Of a DNA stretch of 57,025 nt, positions 24,503 through 31,160 are shown in pieces (position 1 is the first letter of the stretch; each line of letters opens with the position of its first letter). The stretch is from positions 1-57,025 of the forward strand of contig JBBSHE010000019.1 in assembly GCA_038253325.1 (NCBI GenBank), read 5' to 3'. The stretch comes from JBBSHE01 sp038253325 (lineage in GTDB: Bacteria; Actinomycetota; Actinomycetes; Propionibacteriales; Nocardioidaceae). The notes below the pieces were generated by a model. The model was not told the origin of the DNA. It worked only from the letters and a program-made list of their open reading frames with translations, and made no database searches. A program made the position numbers and the translations under genes.

Positions 24503-25133
24503 GGGCGACCACAACGGTTGCAACGGCCGCGACGGCCGGTTTCGTGTTGTTGAATCGCCGCCTGGGTTCAGCTGGGTCCGACGTGGTTCGATGTTCAGTT
24601 GCACGGCTGGGTACTCACACACCGCTCAACCTCGTCCATATCGCTCGCGAAGACCGTGACCGCAGGCGGTTCGATTGTCTTCGTTCCCACGGTGTTCATT
24701 GGCGGGCTGCTGCTGTCGGCAGGCCGTGCGTGGCGCCGGATCTCCATTGCCTGTGCGGTGACGGCTTCGATTGGGCGTCTCCGACCTCATCGGCCGCCAA
24801 CGCCCGAGCCGGGTCGATTGGGCGGCACCCGCGCACGGGTTCGCATTCCCTTCCGGGCACACCACGACCGCGACCCTCCTCGCCGGCGTGTTCGCCTACG
24901 CGTTGACGAGACACCTTCACGACAGGGCAGCCAGGATTGCGGTGTGGTCCCTCGCCGCCGCATATGGCGCCGCGGTCGGCTGGTCGCGAGTATGGCTCGG
25001 TGTGCACTGGCCCACCGATGTGATCGGTGGCTGGCTTCTCGGCGTCAGTTGGTTGGCGACGCTGCGACTGGTGGTGGCGAGCGTTGCTTCCCGCCGTGGT
25101 TGGGCATCGGCCGTAGGTCGGCCGACCACCTGA
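24499..25133 (+). pseudogene. PAP2 family phosphatase, frameshifted twice
   Basis: A second PAP2 phosphatase spread over three frames. It opens at GTG 24499, overlapping the deacetylase stop as a normal operon gene would (VRATTTVATAATAGFVLL). The sequence then continues one frame on (AAWVQLGPTWFDVQLHGWVL, about 24554-24770) and again one frame on (GVSDLIGRQRPSRVDWAAP, then FAFPSGHTTTATLL and VWLGVHWPTDVIGGWLLG, 24771-25133). Motifs 1-3 are all intact in the last part. Both shifts are +1 (or -2), near 24540-24555 and 24760-24775. It is either a recent pseudogene or two sequencing errors. Confidence 0.72.
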
Positions 25134-25443
25134 GCGCGCTCGAGGCGGCCAGGAATTGATGGTCTGCCCGCCGCATGGCAACGCGGTTCGGATTCCAACC
25201 AGAAACCTGTTCGACCGTGCGCTACGAAGCGTGGAGGAGGACAGCGAGGGCAGCGGTCCGACCGCGGCCGATCGCGAGTTCGAGAGCCTGACCGCCGGTT
25301 GCTGATTCGTCGCCCGTCACCTGTCGCGCCGAGCGGACCGGACTGGTCCAAATACTCACGCTCCTCTCATGCTGCTCTCCTGTTCGTCTCCTAACGTTCC
25401 TCAACGCGAAGGCGTGCCGCCTCCGTCGAGCAAGGGAGGAAAC
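25134..25443. other. Intergenic stretch without a clear gene
   Basis: About 310 bp between the broken PAP2 gene and the next gene. On the minus strand, 25222-25300 could encode a short segment (GQALELAIGRGRTAALAVLL) like the end of an ankyrin repeat, perhaps a gene remnant. An AAGGGAGG ribosome site ends the stretch. No convincing promoter was seen. Confidence 0.4.
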
Positions 25444-26571
25444 ATGAATACAGGGCAATGGCGATGGTCATGGCGGGTTGCGGCGATCGGCGCGTCGGCG
25501 CTGGCGCTCGCCGCGCCGGCGACAGCAGGCAACGCATCGCCGCAGAGCATGCACAGCCACCCACGCAGCACGTACCGCCAGGTGAACCTGGTCTCGGACG
25601 TGCCCGGACGAGCACAGGTCACCGACCCGAACCTCGTCAATCCATGGGGCGCTTCCTATGCACCTACCTCGCCGCTTTGGGTCTCGGACAACGGCACGGA
25701 CGTCTCGACCCTCTATCAGGGCGCGGTGCACGGAAGTCCTCAGACCATCAACCCATTGGTCGTCAACATCCCCGGTGGCGCACCCACCGGGCAGGTGTTC
25801 AACCCAACCAGCGACTTTGTCGTGCATGGTGCGGACGGATCCAGCGGGTCTGCTAAGTTCCTGTTCGTCGGCGAGAGCGGTCACCTGACCGGCTGGGCGC
25901 CGACCGTCCCAGCGAGCCCGCCGCCCGCGCTGTCGACGGAGGCCCAGGACGCAGTGGTGACGCCGGGAGCGGTCTACAAGGGGCTCGCACTCGGCCAGAC
26001 CGCGAGCGGGCCCATGCTGTACGCCGCGGACTTCTCCGCCGGGACCGTGGACGTCTACAACGGGTCCTTCCAGCGGGTGATCACGGCCGGTAACTTCCGG
26101 GACCCCCGGCTGCCGGCCCGGTTCGCGCCGTTCAACGTCGCGGTGCTTGACGGCAAGGTCTACGTGGCCTACGCCAAGACGGATGCGAACCGCGAAGACG
26201 AGATCGCCGGCCGGGGTCTCGGCCGAGTCGACGTCTTCAGCCTGGACGGCCAGCTCATGCGTCGGATGGACCGACACGGTTCACTCAATGCGCCATGGGG
26301 TCTAACGATCGCCCCCCGTGGATTCGGAAGGTTCAGCGGTGACCTGCTCGTCGGCAACTTCGGCAACGGCCGCATCCATGCGTTCGACCCGGACAACCTG
26401 GCGATGCGCGGAACCCTTCTCAACGGCCGGCACCTGCCAGTCACCATCGACGGGCTGTGGGCATTGTTACCCGGCAATGGCGTCGAAGCGGGTACCCATC
26501 AGGTCATCTTCACCGCGGGTCCCGCTGGCGAGCAGCACGGCCTCTTGGGCACCTTGTCCGCTCGCCACTGA
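25444..26571 (+). CDS. TIGR03118-like secreted beta-propeller protein
   Basis: A 375-residue exported protein. The N-terminus is a Sec signal peptide with hydrophobic core VAAIGASALALAAPATAGNA and probable cleavage after Ala-Gly or Ala. The mature part has the TIGR03118 pattern: YRQVNLVSDVPGRAQVTDPN, LVNPWGASYAPTSPLWVSDN, LNAPWGLTIAPRGFG, GDLLVGNFGNGRIHAFDP, and LWALLPGNGVEAGTHQVIFT. Repeated strand-like blocks suggest a six- or seven-blade propeller. The function of the family is unknown. ATG 25444 follows GGGAGGAAAC, a strong ribosome site, so upstream in-frame codons are not used. Confidence 0.82.
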   Translation: MNTGQWRWSWRVAAIGASALALAAPATAGNASPQSMHSHPRSTYRQVNLVSDVPGRAQVTDPNLVNPWGASYAPTSPLWVSDNGTDVSTLYQGAVHGSPQTINPLVVNIPGGAPTGQVFNPTSDFVVHGADGSSGSAKFLFVGESGHLTGWAPTVPASPPPALSTEAQDAVVTPGAVYKGLALGQTASGPMLYAADFSAGTVDVYNGSFQRVITAGNFRDPRLPARFAPFNVAVLDGKVYVAYAKTDANREDEIAGRGLGRVDVFSLDGQLMRRMDRHGSLNAPWGLTIAPRGFGRFSGDLLVGNFGNGRIHAFDPDNLAMRGTLLNGRHLPVTIDGLWALLPGNGVEAGTHQVIFTAGPAGEQHGLLGTLSARH

Positions 26572-26602
26572 ACAGGCGCCATCCTGTAGGGAGGCCGATG
26601 TG

Positions 26603-26719
26603 ATGAGCAAACGATGGGTGATCGTCGGGTTGATCGTGGCGATCGCGGTCATCGTCATCGTCGTTCTGGTCTACCACGCCGGGGGTGGCGGAGGAGGCGG
26701 CAACGGAGGTGGCTACTAG
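26603..26719 (+). CDS. Small single-pass membrane peptide with glycine-rich tail
   Basis: A 38-residue peptide starting MSKRWVIVGLIVAIAVI: basic start, one helix of about 20 residues rich in Ile and Val, then YHAGGGGGGGNGGGY. It has a good AGGGAGG site 8-13 nt before the ATG and lies 31 bp after the propeller gene, so co-expression is likely. The charge pattern predicts the N-terminus in the cytoplasm and the glycine tail outside. No family recognised. Confidence 0.6.
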   Translation: MSKRWVIVGLIVAIAVIVIVVLVYHAGGGGGGGNGGGY

Positions 26720-26739
26720 CCGCGTACGCTAACGGCGCA

Positions 26740-26756
26740 TTTCGCCGCTGGCAGAA
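26740..26756. promoter_or_regulatory. PopR-like box 1 upstream of the XRE regulator
   Basis: TTTCGCC-GCT-GGCAGAA. It has the layout of the Streptomyces PopR site (TTCTGCC-N3-GGCAGAA as I recall it): the right arm matches fully and the left arm at 5 of 7. It is 167 bp before the regulator ATG. Confidence 0.55.
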
Positions 26757-26780
26757 TCGGCCCATTCGGCTGACGGCACA

Positions 26781-26797
26781 TTTCGCCGCTGGCAGAA
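26781..26797. promoter_or_regulatory. PopR-like box 2 upstream of the XRE regulator
   Basis: Identical to the box at 26740-26756 (TTTCGCC-GCT-GGCAGAA), 41 bp further on and 126 bp before the regulator ATG. TAGGCT at 26837-26842 is a possible -10 downstream. Confidence 0.55.
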
Positions 26798-26922
26798 TCG
26801 ACCTGATCGACCTGCCGGGTGGGCACGGTCATCCGTAGGCTGGCCCTGGCGGCACTCCGTGTGTCGTCTGTGGCGGCACCGCGTATGCCGGACCGCGCCC
26901 AACGCCGCACGGAGGAGGCTCC

Positions 26923-27387
26923 ATGACCGACGCACCCGTCGTCCCGCTGCACCGATCGCCGACCGAGAGGCTAGCGGCTGTCGAGCCGCTCCTGCGCGAC
27001 ATCGTCGGCGAGGTCCTGCGTGCAGCCCGGCTCGAGCAGCGGCGCACGCTCAAGGACGTGGCACAGCGGGCCGGCGTGTCGGTGCCCTACCTGTCCGAGA
27101 TCGAACGCGGCCGAAAGGAGGCGTCGTCAGAGGTACTCGCGGCGGTCTGCGGCTCGCTCGGGATCAGCATGCTCGAGCTGGTCTCTCGGAGTCAGCAGGG
27201 GTTCGTCACGCAGCGGCGGCCAGCGGAGCGCAGCGGTGCTTCGCCCCGTGTGCTCGGCTCGAGTGTTCTCGCGCTCGCCGGCTGGACGCTGCCGATCTCA
27301 CCTCGTCGTGAGGACACCATCGGCGAGCCCGTACGCGATGGCCTCCTCGGCGCCGAACACCTTGTCGCGGTCGGTATCTGCGCGTAA
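26923..27387 (+). CDS. XRE family regulator, PopR/ClgR-like
   Basis: A 154-residue regulator of Clp-type genes. The XRE helix-turn-helix lies at about 30-85: VLRAARLEQRRTLKDVAQRA, then GVSVPYLSEIERGRKEASSE, which is typical of the ClgR/PopR group. The ATG follows GGAGGAGG. It is convergent with the clpP operon and overlaps its end by 90 bp. PopR-type boxes precede both this gene and the clpP genes, so it probably activates clpP and regulates itself. After VLGSSVLALAG the last ~35 residues, largely antisense to clpP, look unlike a conserved domain. ClgR and PopR are known to be cleared by ClpP through C-terminal residues; whether that holds here is unknown. Confidence 0.75.
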   Translation: MTDAPVVPLHRSPTERLAAVEPLLRDIVGEVLRAARLEQRRTLKDVAQRAGVSVPYLSEIERGRKEASSEVLAAVCGSLGISMLELVSRSQQGFVTQRRPAERSGASPRVLGSSVLALAGWTLPISPRREDTIGEPVRDGLLGAEHLVAVGICA

Positions 27388-27885
27388 CCGTTCGACGTCC
27401 TGGCCGGTGTGGCGGCTGAGCACCTGCTCGACCTCGGAACGGACCCGCAGCACCTCCTGCGCCTGCAGGTCGAGGTCCGAGATCGTTCCCTGGCCGCCCG
27501 TCGACGGCTGATGCAGCACGACCTTGGAGTGCGGCAGGACGAACCGCTTGCCGGCCGCCCCCGCCGCGAGCAGCACCGCGGCCGCGGAGCCGGCGTGTCC
27601 CAGGCATACGGTGGACACCTCCGACTTGACGAACTGCATGGTGTCGTAGATCGCCATCAACGACGTGAACGATCCCCCGGGCGAGTTGATGTAGAGACCG
27701 ATGTCCTGAACCGGACTGTCCGACTCGAGATGCAACAGCTGTGCCATCACCACGTTCGCGACACCGTCGTCGATCTCCGTGCCGAGAAAGATGATCCGCT
27801 CGGACAACAACCGGCTGAACACGTCGTACGCCCGTTCGCCGGTGTGAGTACGTTCGACGACGGTCGGGATCGTGTACTGCGCCAT
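27298..27885 (-). CDS. clpP: ATP-dependent Clp protease proteolytic subunit, second gene of pair
   Basis: A 195-residue ClpP serine peptidase subunit, assembling in rings with the product of the upstream clpP gene and working with a Clp ATPase. The triad is complete: Ser100, His125 (KVVLHQPSTG) and Asp174 (DTDRDKVFGAEEA). The serine region is unusual: LGHAGSAAAVLLAAG instead of the common GxAASMGAFLLAAG. NSPGGSFTSLMAIYDTM forms the oxyanion strand. ATG 27883-27885 overlaps the upstream stop (TGATG); a GTG one codon earlier is also possible. It probably corresponds to the ClpP3/ClpP4 class of Streptomyces rather than the housekeeping pair. Confidence 0.92.
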   Translation of the reverse strand: MAQYTIPTVVERTHTGERAYDVFSRLLSERIIFLGTEIDDGVANVVMAQLLHLESDSPVQDIGLYINSPGGSFTSLMAIYDTMQFVKSEVSTVCLGHAGSAAAVLLAAGAAGKRFVLPHSKVVLHQPSTGGQGTISDLDLQAQEVLRVRSEVEQVLSRHTGQDVERLRADTDRDKVFGAEEAIAYGLADGVLTTR

Positions 27886-28505
27886 CACTTGAGCCCGAAG
27901 TTCCGCTGGGAGGCGGCCGGTCGTACGTCGTCGAGCGAGGCGACGACCTGGTCGATCATCCCGTACGCCCGGGCATCCTCGGCCGTGAACCAGCGGTCCC
28001 GGTCGCTGTCGGCTTCGACCGTCTCGACGGACTGGCCGGTGTGCTTCGCCGTCAACTCATTCATCAACCCCTTCATGTATGCCAGGTTCTCCGCCTGGAT
28101 CGCGACGTCCACGGCCGTACCACCGATCCCGGCCGAGCCCTGGTGCATCATGATCCGTGCGTGGGGCAGGCTGTACCGCTTTCCGGCAGCGCCTCCACAG
28201 AGCAGGAACTGCGCCATGCTGGCCACCATGCCCATCGCCAACGTGCTGACGTCGTTCGGGATGAGCTGCATCGTGTCGTAGATCGCGAGCCCCGCAGTCA
28301 CGGAACCGCCCGGGCTGTTGATGTACATCGCGATGTCGGCGCGGGAGTCTTCCGCCGACAAGATCAGCAGCTGCGCGCAGATCCGGTTGGCCACCGCGTC
28401 ATCGACCTCCGCGCCCAGCACCACGATGCGCTGGTGCAGCAACCGGCTGGCGAGCTCGTGGTCGAACGCAGCATCCTCGGCGGTCGGGTCTCGTCTGGCG
28501 GACAC
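27885..28505 (-). CDS. clpP: ATP-dependent Clp protease proteolytic subunit, first gene of pair
   Basis: A 206-residue ClpP subunit. The triad is Ser96 (MGMVASMAQFLLCGG), His121 (PHARIMMHQGSAG) and Asp170 (ADSDRDRWFTAEDA), with NSPGGSVTAGLAIYDTM before it. The GTG start follows GAGGAG. The stop overlaps the next clpP start, so the two subunits are made together, as in hetero-oligomeric ClpP rings. A perfect PopR-type palindrome is at 28596-28612, about 90 bp upstream, with a weaker one beside it. The pairing of variant clpP genes with a PopR-like regulator suggests a conditional reserve protease. Confidence 0.93.
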   Translation of the reverse strand: MSARRDPTAEDAAFDHELASRLLHQRIVVLGAEVDDAVANRICAQLLILSAEDSRADIAMYINSPGGSVTAGLAIYDTMQLIPNDVSTLAMGMVASMAQFLLCGGAAGKRYSLPHARIMMHQGSAGIGGTAVDVAIQAENLAYMKGLMNELTAKHTGQSVETVEADSDRDRWFTAEDARAYGMIDQVVASLDDVRPAASQRNFGLK

Positions 28506-28595
28506 GGGTGCTCCTCAGCGGATCGGTCGGTGCATTCCGGTATGCCGCACCGTTCGCCCACCAGCGTTCCACCGCGGCGGCCGTCAGCCGACTGA

Positions 28596-28612
28596 ATCTG
28601 CCGCGGGCAGAT
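28596..28612. promoter_or_regulatory. PopR-type palindrome upstream of the clpP operon
   Basis: ATCTGCC-GCG-GGCAGAT, perfect 7-bp arms with a 3-nt centre. It differs from the recalled PopR consensus (TTCTGCC-N3-GGCAGAA) only at the outermost pair. It is about 90 bp before the first clpP start, the usual place for an activator site. Confidence 0.65.
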
Positions 28613-28627
28613 CTGCTCCGCGCAGAC
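28611..28627. promoter_or_regulatory. Second, weaker PopR-type box
   Basis: ATCTGCT-CCG-CGCAGAC shares the TCTGC/GCAGA core with the neighbouring box and overlaps it by 2 bp (15 bp centre to centre), farther from the clpP start. The outer and innermost pairs do not match. Confidence 0.4.
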
Positions 28628-28747
28628 GCCCGATCGAACTCCGACGCCCGCGCGACCTGCTCCGAAACGCGCAGGAGGCGCAACGTGAGCGCGCATCCGC
28701 ACCGGCCGCGGTGACCCGCTGGCGTAATAGCATCGTGACCTCCAGCA

Positions 28748-28764
28748 GGGCTCGCTGCGAGCCC
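28748..28764 (+). promoter_or_regulatory. Leader hairpin upstream of the effector-like gene
   Basis: GGGCTCG-ctg-CGAGCCC, a perfect 7-bp stem with a 3-nt loop. A -10-like TAGCAT lies upstream at 28728-28733, and a GAGGAGG ribosome site follows about 25 nt later. It could be a leader structure or an operator dyad. Confidence 0.35.
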
Positions 28765-28802
28765 CGGAGGACCGAAGCCCTGGAAGGCCGAGGAGGCAGC
28801 CC

Positions 28803-30011
28803 ATGACCGCCGGACCGCCGTTCGAGCACTACCCAGTCAGCGCTGGGGCCATGGTTTCCTCCGCGAATGCCATCGCGGCCAGGGCGCAGCAGGTGCAGGC
28901 TGTCGCGATGAACGTCCAGTCGGCCGCCACGCCCGCGATCAACAACGTGTTCGGGGTGGTGTCCCCCCCGGTGATCTCCGCCCCCAAGCCGGTGCTGGCA
29001 CAGAGCCAGCAGCTGATGCAGCAGACGGTGTTCGCCGCCGGCGCCGTACGCATGTTCGGCAAGGCCATCGCCACCTATGACGCCGGCATCGACAGGTTGA
29101 ACGACCGTTGGAACGCCGGCGTGGCCTCCGACTTCGGTGTGACCGCCGCCGTGATCCCGGCAGGCGCCAAGCCAGCGGAACGTCAAAACCTGGAGTCGGC
29201 CCACACTCAGGCGATCTCGGCGGCCCGGCAGAAACTGCGTCTGGAGCTGATCGGCCTGCAGAAGAAGCTCGAGCATGATGTCGACCAGACCGGGAACCAG
29301 GTCGCGACCATGATCAGTCAGGGCCCCACCACGTCCAACCTCAACACAATCCAGTCGTCCGGCGGCTTCGACATTTTCCCGGCCCTGGTCTCGATGCCAG
29401 GCGGGATTGCCCGGTCTGTGCTGTTCGCCAGCGCCGAAGCATTCGCGAAGGAGATGGCGCGCACGGCCCCAGGCCTCATCGGACCCACCCCGTTGCGGCC
29501 AGGGAGCCCGCTGTTCAACTACAGCGGGCTGTCGCCGGAAGAGGCGAAGTGGCTCGGCTGGGCCAAGGGCTTCAAGATCGGCGGGACCGCGCTCGGCCTG
29601 GGAGTCACCGGTCTCAACCAGCACCTCAAGGACCTCCAGCGGTACCCGAACATGGACAGCCCGGAGCGGGTTGGTCGCGACGGCGGCGCCATCCTCTCGA
29701 AGGGTCTCCCGGCGCTCGGTGCGGGTGCGCTGACCGCAGCCGCCATCGCAAGCGCACCGGTGACGGTTCCCGCAGTGGTCGTGGGCGGTGCCGTGATCGC
29801 CGTCGGCACCGGGGTCGGCTATGCGGTCAACAAGTGGGGCGGCCCGATCACCGAGCCGATCATCAACGCTGCAGGAGATGCCACCGAGTGGGCATGGAAC
29901 GCGGGAGGCGACGCGGCCAACTGGTCCGCAAATGCCGCCGACGACACGGTGAGCTGGGCCGGGGACCGGGTCGATGACGTCGGAAACGCAATCGACAGCG
30001 TTCTGCCCTGA
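28803..30011 (+). CDS. Unknown protein, possible type VII secretion (WXG-like) substrate
   Basis: 402 residues, no family recognised with confidence. The first ~110 residues are predicted helical and lack Cys (AMVSSANAIAARAQQVQAVA, then TYDAGIDRLNDRWNAG), like the helical hairpin of WXG/LXG proteins. A charged helix follows (about 135-165). At about 310-345 a Gly/Ala/Val-rich hydrophobic stretch (VPAVVVGGAVIAVGTGVGYA) may insert in membranes. The tail has imperfect repeats built on DATEWAWNAGGDAANW and DDTVSWAGDRVDD. No classical signal peptide and no catalytic motif. A GAGGAGG site precedes the ATG. First of three overlapping genes. Confidence 0.7.
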   Translation: MTAGPPFEHYPVSAGAMVSSANAIAARAQQVQAVAMNVQSAATPAINNVFGVVSPPVISAPKPVLAQSQQLMQQTVFAAGAVRMFGKAIATYDAGIDRLNDRWNAGVASDFGVTAAVIPAGAKPAERQNLESAHTQAISAARQKLRLELIGLQKKLEHDVDQTGNQVATMISQGPTTSNLNTIQSSGGFDIFPALVSMPGGIARSVLFASAEAFAKEMARTAPGLIGPTPLRPGSPLFNYSGLSPEEAKWLGWAKGFKIGGTALGLGVTGLNQHLKDLQRYPNMDSPERVGRDGGAILSKGLPALGAGALTAAAIASAPVTVPAVVVGGAVIAVGTGVGYAVNKWGGPITEPIINAAGDATEWAWNAGGDAANWSANAADDTVSWAGDRVDDVGNAIDSVLP

Positions 30012-30481
30012 ACACGTTCTCCGTCTACCGTCACGACGACGCGGCCTTCGAGATCGCCTTGCCGACCGGCTGGGAGACCGAGCGCGATGTCGCGGGTGCC
30101 CTGTTGTCGTGCACCCAGCCGCCACCGACGGGTGACCGGCCGACGTACCTGCCGCCGAGCATCTTGGTGACCTTCGACAAGCTGCCCGACGGCACGACGT
30201 TCGACAGCTGGCTCCAGGACTACCGGCAGTCGCTGGTGGAGTTTTATGATCGGCTGCGGCTGATCGACACCGAAGAGATCGCGCTCGGCGACGTCGCCGC
30301 ATTCCGCACGCTGTCGCACTACCTCCACCAGGTTGTTGGCGGCGTTTGCACGGACCAGTGGTGCATTGAAGGGCAGCGCCGCGTTTACGTCATCACCTGC
30401 TCGTCGGGCGCCCTGCAGTACGACGACTTCGCCGACACGTTCGCGCGCGTCGCATCCGGGTTCTCGGTGACAGCACGGTGA
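30008..30481 (+). CDS. LpqN/DUF1795-like small protein with probable CTG start
   Basis: About 157 residues. The fold looks like the Mog1/PsbP-type LpqN or DUF1795 group: NTFSVYRHDDAAFEIALPTG at the start, SILVTFDKLPDGTTFDSW, and a final helix DFADTFARVASGFSV. No ATG, GTG or TTG is available until 30059, which would cut off the first conserved strand. CTG 30008-30010 overlaps the stop of the upstream gene (CTGA) and gives the expected N-terminus, so a coupled CTG start is likely. There is no signal peptide. It overlaps the next gene by 4 bp. Confidence 0.65.
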   Translation: MNTFSVYRHDDAAFEIALPTGWETERDVAGALLSCTQPPPTGDRPTYLPPSILVTFDKLPDGTTFDSWLQDYRQSLVEFYDRLRLIDTEEIALGDVAAFRTLSHYLHQVVGGVCTDQWCIEGQRRVYVITCSSGALQYDDFADTFARVASGFSVTAR

Positions 30482-31125
30482 CCGAACCGGTCCCGGTCTT
30501 CGAGGCTGACATCGGCGAGCTCCACCTCAGCGACGGCGCGTTCGCCATCCTCGAACGGCTCGCCAGACGACCCGGAGAGGTCGGAGACGACCCGCTCGTT
30601 CGCGAGCAGGCAGCCCTGCTGCAGTCCGTCTCAGCGATCGGCAGTGACGGCCGGTTCCATCCCAGCCTGACGAACACGATTGGCGTGCTACGGCACCCGG
30701 ACGCTGGTTTCGAGCTGACGAACGGCCAGCGGGCGACGCGGATCTGGGTGACGTCCTCCCACGCCGCGCTGTTGATGGCAGCCGACGAGATGTGCCTGCG
30801 GCGGCTCCTCGGTCTGCCGGTGACCCTGCTTCCGGAGGCGATCGGGCGGCTCGTCGATCTGGGTCCCCGACCACGTCCGTCGGCAGTGGCGCGGCTCTCG
30901 TTGTGGACGCTGCTTGCCGACGGCGTTCGACGGCACTGGACGTTGGCCGAGGTGACGCCTGGAGCGCATGCCCCGGCCGCCGGCATCGAGGTTGTCGACA
31001 CCGACGGCGGTCTCTGGGTCGTCGAGCCAGGTGTCGAGGATCCGATGGCGTCCGCTTCCGACCCGACCGCGGTCTGGCGGGCGATCATCCGGCTGGTGCG
31101 GCCGGTCGGCAGCGCCCCGTCGTGA
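30478..31125 (+). CDS. Unknown protein, possibly EspG-like secretion chaperone
   Basis: 215 residues, soluble, no signal or membrane segment. The layout loosely recalls EspG-type chaperones of ESX (type VII) systems: an early strand/helix part (HLSDGAFAILERLARRPGEV), a middle RFHPSLTNTIGVLRHPDAGF, and LLPEAIGRLVDLGPRPRPS. This is a weak resemblance from memory, not a match. GTG 30478 overlaps the previous stop (GTGA). The tight three-gene overlap shows the products are made together. It is convergent with the molybdenum-enzyme gene. Confidence 0.6.
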   Translation: MTEPVPVFEADIGELHLSDGAFAILERLARRPGEVGDDPLVREQAALLQSVSAIGSDGRFHPSLTNTIGVLRHPDAGFELTNGQRATRIWVTSSHAALLMAADEMCLRRLLGLPVTLLPEAIGRLVDLGPRPRPSAVARLSLWTLLADGVRRHWTLAEVTPGAHAPAAGIEVVDTDGGLWVVEPGVEDPMASASDPTAVWRAIIRLVRPVGSAPS

Positions 31126-31160
31126 CGTGTCCCTGGGCCTCCCCGGCTCGGCTTCCGGGC

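Larger units (their letters stand above)
26729..26800 (+). repeat. Two 31-bp direct repeats, 41-bp period
   Basis: Copies at 26729-26759 and 26770-26800 match at 29 of 31 positions. Each contains one PopR-like box. The 41-bp period is about four helical turns, so the two boxes face the same side of the DNA. Confidence 0.85.

Noticed and set aside
26729..26800. Start of a CRISPR array or an insertion-element end
   Set aside because: There are only two repeats with a 10-bp gap, no cas or transposase gene nearby, and each copy contains a palindrome that fits a regulator site.
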